NCBI RefSeq assembly: GCF_022965805.1
Contig: NW_027331452.1
Span: forward strand, 186,001 to 250,000
Reading direction: 5' to 3'
DNA: 64,000 nt
Source: Primulina eburnea
Taxonomy: Eukaryota; Streptophyta; Magnoliopsida; Lamiales; Gesneriaceae
In this document: positions 57,667 to 64,000 of the stretch, piece after piece
Layout of the letters: the number at the start of each line of letters is the position of its first letter
How positions within the stretch are numbered: the first letter of the stretch is position 1
Position numbers and translations under genes: made by a program
Notes under the pieces: generated by a model
What the model was told of the DNA's origin: nothing
Databases searched by the model: none
The model's input: the letters and a program-made list of their open reading frames with translations, nothing else

Positions 57667-60600
57667 ATAAGTAATCCAAAAATAGAATCCCTCCCCTTCT
57701 TAGTCCTAGGCAACCCCAAAATAAAGTGCATAGAAATGTCAATCCAACTTTTGGAACACTTTTGCGTGCTATTCTTAAAAGAACTTAGATTACAACAATA
57801 TTGAGCAAAGTTTGTCCCATAAAGTAATCCAAAAATAGAATCCCTCCCCTTCTTAGTCCTAGGCAACCCCAAAATAAAGTGCATAGAAATGTCAATCCAA
57901 GTTCTTTTTAAGAATAGCACGCAAAAGTGTTCCCAAAGTTCTATTGACAACTTCAGTTTGTCCATCTGTTTGAGGATGACAAGTAGTAGATTACAACAAT
58001 ATTGAGCAAAGTTTAGCCCATAAAGTAATCCAAAAATAGAATCCCTCCCCTTCTTAGTCCTAGGCAACCCCAAATAAAGTGCATAGAAATGTCAATCTAA
58101 ATTCTTTTAAGAATAGCACGCAAAAGTGTTCCCAAAGTTCTATTGACAACTTCGGTTTGTCCATCTGTTTGAGGATGACAAGTAGTAGATTACAACAATA
58201 TTGAGCAAAGTTTAGCCAATAAAGTAATCCAAAAATAGAATCACTCCCCTTCTTAGTCCTTGGCAACCCCAAAATAAAGTGCATAGAAATGTCAATCCAA
58301 GTTCTTTTTAAGAATAGCACGCAAAAGTGTTCCCAAAGTTCTATTGACAACTTCGGTTTTTCCATCTGTTTGAGGATGACAAGTAGTAGATTACAACAAT
58401 ATTGAGCAAAGTTTAGCCCATAAAGTAATCCAAAAATTGAATCCCTCCCCTTCTTAGTCCTAGGCAACCCCAAAATAAAGTCCATAGAAATGTCAATCCA
58501 AGTTCTTTTAAGAATAGCACGCAAAAGTGTTCCCAAAGTTCTATTTACAACTTCGGTTTGTCCATCTGTTTGAGGATGACAAGTAGTAGATTACAACAAT
58601 ATTGAGCAAAGTTTAGATTACAACATATTGAGCAAAGTTTAGCCCATAAAGTAATTCAAAAATAGAATCCCTCCCCTTCTTAGTCCTAGGAAACCCCAAA
58701 ATAAAGTGCATAGAAATGTCAATCCAAGTTCTTTTAAGAATAGCATGCAAAAGTGTTCCCAAAGTTCTATTGACAACTTCAGTTTGTCCATCTGTTTGAG
58801 GATGACAAGTAGTAGATTACAACAATATTGAGCAAAGTTTAGCCCATAAAGTAATCCGAAAATAGAATCCCTCCCCTTCTTAGTCCTAGGCAACCCCAAA
58901 ATAAAGTCCATAGAAATGTCAATCCAAGTTCTTTTTAAGAATAGCACGCAAAAGTGTTCCCAAAGTTCTATTGACAACTTCAGTTTGTCCATCTACTACT
59001 TGTCATCTTACAACAACTTTGAGAAAAGTTTACCCATAAAGTAATCCAAAAATAGAATCCCTCCCCTTCTTAGTCCTAGGCAACCCCAAAATAAAGTGCA
59101 TAGAAATGTCAATCCAAGTTCTTTTTAAGAATAGCACGCAAAAAGTGTTCCCAAAGTTCTATTGACAACTTCAGTTTGTCCATCTGTTTGAGGATGACAA
59201 GTAGTAGATTACAACAATATTGAGCAAAGTTTAGCCCATAAAGTAATCCAAAAATAGAATCCCTCCCCTTCTTAGTCCTAGGCAACCCCAAAATAAAGTG
59301 CATAGAAATGTCAATTCAAGTTCTTTTTAAGAATAGCACGCAAAAGTGTTCCCAAAGTTCTATTGACAACTTCAGTTTGTCCATCTGTTTGAGGATGACA
59401 AGTAGTAGATTACAACAATATTGAGCAAAGTTTAGCCCATAAAGTAATCCAAAAATAGAATCCCTCCCCTTCTTAGTCATAGGCAACCCCAAAATAAAGT
59501 GCATAGAAATGTCAATCCAAGTTCTTTTTAAGAATAGCACGCAAAAGTGTTCCCAAAGTTCTATTGACAACTTCAGTCATCCGTTTGAGGATGACAAGTA
59601 GTAGATTACAACAATATTGAGCAAAGTTTAGCCCATAATAGAATCCCTCCCCTTCTTAGTCCTAGGCAACCCCAAAATAAAGTGCATAGAAATGTCAATC
59701 CAAGTTCTTTTTAAGAATAGCACGCAAAAGTGTTCCAAAAGTTCTATTGACAACTTCAGTTTGTCCATCTGTTTGAGGATGACAAGTAGTAGATTACAAC
59801 AATATTGAGCAAAGTTTAGCCCATAAAGTAATCCAAAAATAGAATCCCTCCCCTTCTTAGTCCTAGGCAACCCCAAAATAAAGTGCATAGAAATGTCAAT
59901 CCAAGTTCTTTTTAAGAATAGCACGCAAAAGTGTTCCCAAAGTTTTATTGACAACTTCAGTTTGTCCATCTGTTTGAAGATGACAAGTAGTAGATTACAA
60001 CAATATTGAGCAAAGTTTAGCCCATAAAGTAATCTAAAAATAGAATCCCTCCCCTTCTTAGTCCTAGGAAACCCCAAAATAAAGTGCATAGAAATGTCAA
60101 TCCAAGTTCTTTTTAAGAATAGCACGCAAAAGTGTTCCAAAAGTTCTATTGACAACTTCAGTTTGTCCATCTGTTTGAGGATGACAAGTAGTAGATTACA
60201 ACAATATTGAGCAAAGTTTAGCCCATAAAGTAATCCAAAAATAGAATCCCTCCCCTTCTTAGTCCTAGGCAACCCCAAAATAAAGTGCATAGAAAAGTCA
60301 ATCCAAGTTCTTTTAAGAATAGCACGCAAAAGTGTTCCCAAAGTTCTATTTACAACTTCGGTTTGTCCATCTGTTTGAGGATGACAAGTAGTAGATTACA
60401 ACAATATTGAGCAAAGTTTAGCCCGTAAAGTAATCCAAAAATAGAATCCCTCCCCTTCTTAGTCCTAGGCAACCCCAAAATAAAGTGCATAGAAATGTCA
60501 ATCCAAGTTCTTTTTAAGAATAGCACGAAAAAGTGTTCCAAAAGTTCTATTGACAACTTCAGTTTGTCCATCTGTTTGAGGATGACAAGTAGTAGATTAC

Positions 60601-62581
60601 AACAATATTGAGCAAAGTTTAGCCCATAAAGTAATCCAAAAATAGAATCCCTCCCCTTCTTAGTCCTAGGCAACCCCAAAATAAAGTGCATAGAAATGTC
60701 AATCCAAGTTCTTTTTAAGAATAGCACGCAAAAGTGTTCCCAAAGTTTTATTGACAACTTCAGTTTGTCCATCTGTTTGAAGATGACAAGTAGTAGATTA
60801 CAACAATATTGAGCAAAGTTTAGCCCATAAAGTAATCCAAAAATAGAATCCCTCCCCTTCTTAGTCCTAGGCAACCCCAAAATAAAGTGCATAGAAATGT
60901 CAATCCAAGTTCTTTTTAAGAATAGCACGCAAAAGTGTTCCCAAAGTTCTATTGACAACTTCAGTTTGTCCATCTGTTTGAGGATGACAAGTAGTAGATT
61001 ACAACAATATTGAGCAAATTTTAGCCCATAAAGTAATCCAAAAATAGAATCCCTCCCCTTCTTAGTCCTAGGCAACCCCAAAATAAAGTGCATAGAAATG
61101 TCAATCCAAGTTCTTTTAAGAATAGCACGCAAAAGTGTTCCCAAAGTTCTATTGACAACTTCAGTTTGTCCATCTGTTTGAGGATGACAAGTAGTAGATT
61201 ACAACAATATTGAGCAAAGTTTAGCCCATAAAGTAATCAAAAAATAGAATCCCTCCCCTTCTTAGTCCTAGGCAACCCCAAAATAAAGTGCATAGAAATG
61301 TCAATCCAAGTTCTTTTTAAGAATAGCACGCAAAAGTGTTCCCAAAGTTCTATTGACAACTTCAGTTTGTCCATCTGTTTGAAGATGACAAGTAGTAGAT
61401 TACAACAATATTGAGCAAAGTTTAGCCCATAAAGTAATCCAAAAATAGAATCCCTCCCCTTCTTAGTCCTAGGCAACCCCAAAATAAAGTGCATAGAAAT
61501 GTCAATCCAAGTTCTTTTTAAGAATAGCACGCAAAAAGTGTTCCCAAAGTTCTATTGACAACTTAAGTTTGTCCATCTGTTTGAGGATGACAAGTAGTAG
61601 ATTACAACAATATTGAGCAAAGTTTAGCCGATAAAGTAATCCAAAAATAGAATCCCTCCCCTTCTTAGTCCTAGGCAACCCCAAAATAAAGTGCATAGAA
61701 ATGTCAATCCAAGTTCTTTTAAGAATAGCACGCAAAAGTGTTCCCAAAGTTCTATTTACAACTTCGGTTTGTCCATCTGTTTGAGGATGACAAGTAGTAG
61801 ATTACAACAATATTGAGCAAAGTTTAGCCCATAAAGTAATCCAAAAATAGAATCCCTCCCCTTCTTAGTCCTAGGCAACCCAAAAATGTCAATCCAAGTT
61901 CTTTTAAGAATAGCACGCAAAAGTGTTCCCAAAGTTCTATTGACAACTTCAGTTTGTCCATCTGTTTGAGGATGACAAGTAGTAGATTACAACAATATTG
62001 AGCAAAGTTTAGCCCATAGAAATGTCAATCCAAGTTCTTTTTAAGAATAGCACGCAAAAGTGTTCCCAAAGTTCTATTGACAACTTCAGTTTGTCCATCT
62101 GTTTGAGGATGACAAGTAGTAGATTACAACAATATTGAGCAAAGTTTAGCCCATAAAGTAATCCAAAAATAGAATCCCTCCCCTTCTTAGTCCTAGGCAA
62201 CCCCAAAATAAAGTGCATAGAAATGTCAATCCAAGTTCTTTTTAAGAATAGCACGCAAAAGTGTTCCAAAAGTTCTATTGACAACTTTAGTTTGTCCATC
62301 TGTTTGAGGATGACAAGTAGTAGATTACAACAATATTGAGCAAAGTTTTGCCCATAAAGTAATCCAAAAATAGAATCCCTCCCCTTCTTAGTCCTAGGCA
62401 ACCCCAAAATAAAGTGCATAGAAATGTCAATCCAAGTTCTTTTTAAGAATAGCACGCAAAAGTGTTCCCAAAGTTCTATTGACAACTTCGGTTTTTCCAT
62501 TTGTTTGAGGATGACAAGTAGTAGATTACAACAATATTGAGCAAAGTTTAGCCCATAAAGTAATCCAAAAATTGAATCCCT
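57667..62581 (-). repeat. Integrase-derived tandem repeat, block 5 (inverted)
   Basis: About 24 units of the same sequence on the minus strand. The switch at 57667 is abrupt, with a short plus-strand fragment at about 57746-57788 just beyond it. Small rearrangements occur near 58610-58640 (partial duplication), at 58991-59008 (about 16 bp re-inverted) and at 61870-61890 and 62020 (deletions). Longer blocks recur about 804 bp apart (TTCCCAAAGTTTTATTGAC near 59935 and 60739). The long minus-strand ORFs are repeat read-through. Confidence 0.93.
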
Positions 62582-64000
62582 TGAAAGCGGATCGGTTACG
62601 GTGGCCGGAAGCGCAACGGAAGTTTTAAAAATCAAGTTTATAATCAAAAATTTCGGCCACCCCTATCTTTTGTGCAACAAATACAATAAAACACAAAAAT
62701 GACATTCATAGTGTGTTTAAAAAATATACCTATCAATCTTTAAAAGATTGATTGTGGCTCCAACTTTGTTGTCAAACAACAAAGCTCTTCAAGGCATGAA
62801 GATCTACAAGCTCCTCCTCCAAATCCTTGAATCTTTCCTTCTAATTAGGCCCACCACCAACTAGGTAGATCCCCTCATATTTTGCACTAGAAAAATATGA
62901 GGATTTTTCAAAGAGAAGTGAGTATTATTCTTCAACAATTGAAGAACACAAAAAGGAGAAAAATGGAGAGAATATTGCAAGAGGAATTTCGGCCATGCTT
63001 GTGGAGAGGGAAGGGAGAATGAGTTAATTGCATGTCTTGGTTGTGAGAAAAGCAAAAAGCAAAAGGTGCATGCCTTGCATTATTTTAATAAAAAGTAATC
63101 TCCAACCCTTCACCTCCCATGCATGCATATAATATAGTTTTTAATCAAATTAAAAACTTTGGACTAAATTTAATTATCTCAAACACATTTGAGACTAATT
63201 AAACATTACTTGAATTTACCCAAGTCCCACTAGTTAAATAATTATTTTAATTGAGCTCTACAAGACTCAATATAATTTAATTAATTCAACACTTGAATTA
63301 ATTTAATTATTTGGACTCTACTAGGTCCACTAGTGTTTAATTAATTCAACACTTGAATTAATTTATTTAGTCCATAATAATGTTTATGAAAATCACAATT
63401 TTCAATTACATTATTCACTTGGCCAAATTTTAATTTAGGAACACTTCCATAAATCAAAATTTACATTTCTCTCATAGAAGTCATACTTCTATTTTTCTTT
63501 GCACTTATAAACTCATTTATAAGTCGTTCAACACATTGAACTATTTTCTCCTTTATAGAAGTCATACTTCTAATTTTCCTTACGCTTATAAACTCCTTTA
63601 TAAGCCGTTCAACACATTGAACTATTTTTACTTCTCATCGGGATTTACAAAGCTAGTACTTGTGTGGCCCTCAATGGTTCATTGATACAACTAGCCGTGG
63701 GTTCACATCTCCATGTGATTCGGACTAAACATGTCCTTATTCGAGCATACCCCAATTGCTCCATTCTTACTTATCAACTCCTTGATAGTAAGAACGTCAG
63801 AACTCAAGTCTGATAGTACCCAACCAATCACGTTAAACGCCTAGCAGCATCGCTTACGTGATTCCCTAGGTATCACATGATAGTGCCTGCAAGAACCATT
63901 CAATTATGGTTAGCGTACAGTACGGTCCCTTCAACTCATATATCCCGATCGATTCGACAACTATTGGTCTATCGAGAGTTGTCAATGAATCGATACTATG
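62582..64000 (-). repeat. Copia LTR fragment H, cut by the window end
   Basis: It begins TGAAAGCGGATCGG, the LTR end of the E/F family in minus orientation, and continues past the window. It is more diverged than E and F. It has a tandem duplication of about 73 bp (63475-63547 and 63556-63628) that doubles two hairpins. Several hairpins show paired base changes relative to E and F. Whether a full element H lies beyond the window cannot be seen. Confidence 0.9.

Noticed and set aside
57667..62581. Inverted half of the array as a foldback transposon
   Set aside because: There are no terminal inverted repeats with a target duplication at the array edges. The switch lies within a satellite and small re-inversions suggest rearrangement.
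57660..62647. Minus-strand ORFs of up to 264 codons
   Set aside because: They are the same repeat in inverted orientation. One runs into the copia LTR, which shows it is not a gene.

Overview
This window is repeat-rich nuclear DNA of a flowering plant, probably a eudicot. No host gene, tRNA or rRNA was recognised. Nearly everything is one 200-bp tandem repeat, LTR retrotransposons nested inside it, and LTR pieces at its edges. The plant assignment rests on the Tekay/Del-like Ty3/gypsy and Tnt1-like Ty1/copia polyproteins, the primer-binding sites for plant initiator Met-tRNA, and the gag-only LTR element. The species cannot be named from the sequence.

Layout. 1-5333: 3' part of a Tekay-like gypsy element (A), with pol and 3' LTR. 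5334-6976: 3' part of a diverged related LTR. 6977-7939: minus-strand LTR-like piece. 7940-62581: a tandem array of a 200/201-bp unit built from two out-of-order pieces of a gypsy integrase gene. The array is plus-oriented up to about 57666 and minus-oriented from there to 62581. Three insertions split it, each with an exact 5-bp target duplication: G (14183-18620, gag-only, GTAAT), B (19219-27720, gypsy, AATAT) and E (28115-53936, copia, AAACT). E carries a minus-strand copia F in its gag (32823-49422, GGAAT). F carries an intact gypsy C in its 3' LTR (34257-41348, TGAAA). Insertion order is therefore array, then E, then F, then C. From 62582 to the end is a further minus-strand copia LTR (H).

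Coding state. C has one uninterrupted gag-pol frame of 1475 codons. B has a single in-frame TGA. G has only an intact gag and would need a helper. E and F are broken although their LTR pairs are very similar, which suggests recent movement using proteins made elsewhere.

Most unusual signal. Three LTR types (A/B gypsy, C gypsy, E/F/H copia) carry clusters of short perfect inverted repeats just upstream of the likely TATA box. Within a cluster the stems vary while the loop stays fixed: ACCC in A/B, TCG in C, TGTG or GTG in copia. The copia copies show paired stem changes (G-C to A-T). The second major finding is the integrase-derived satellite with its higher-order structure and strand switch.
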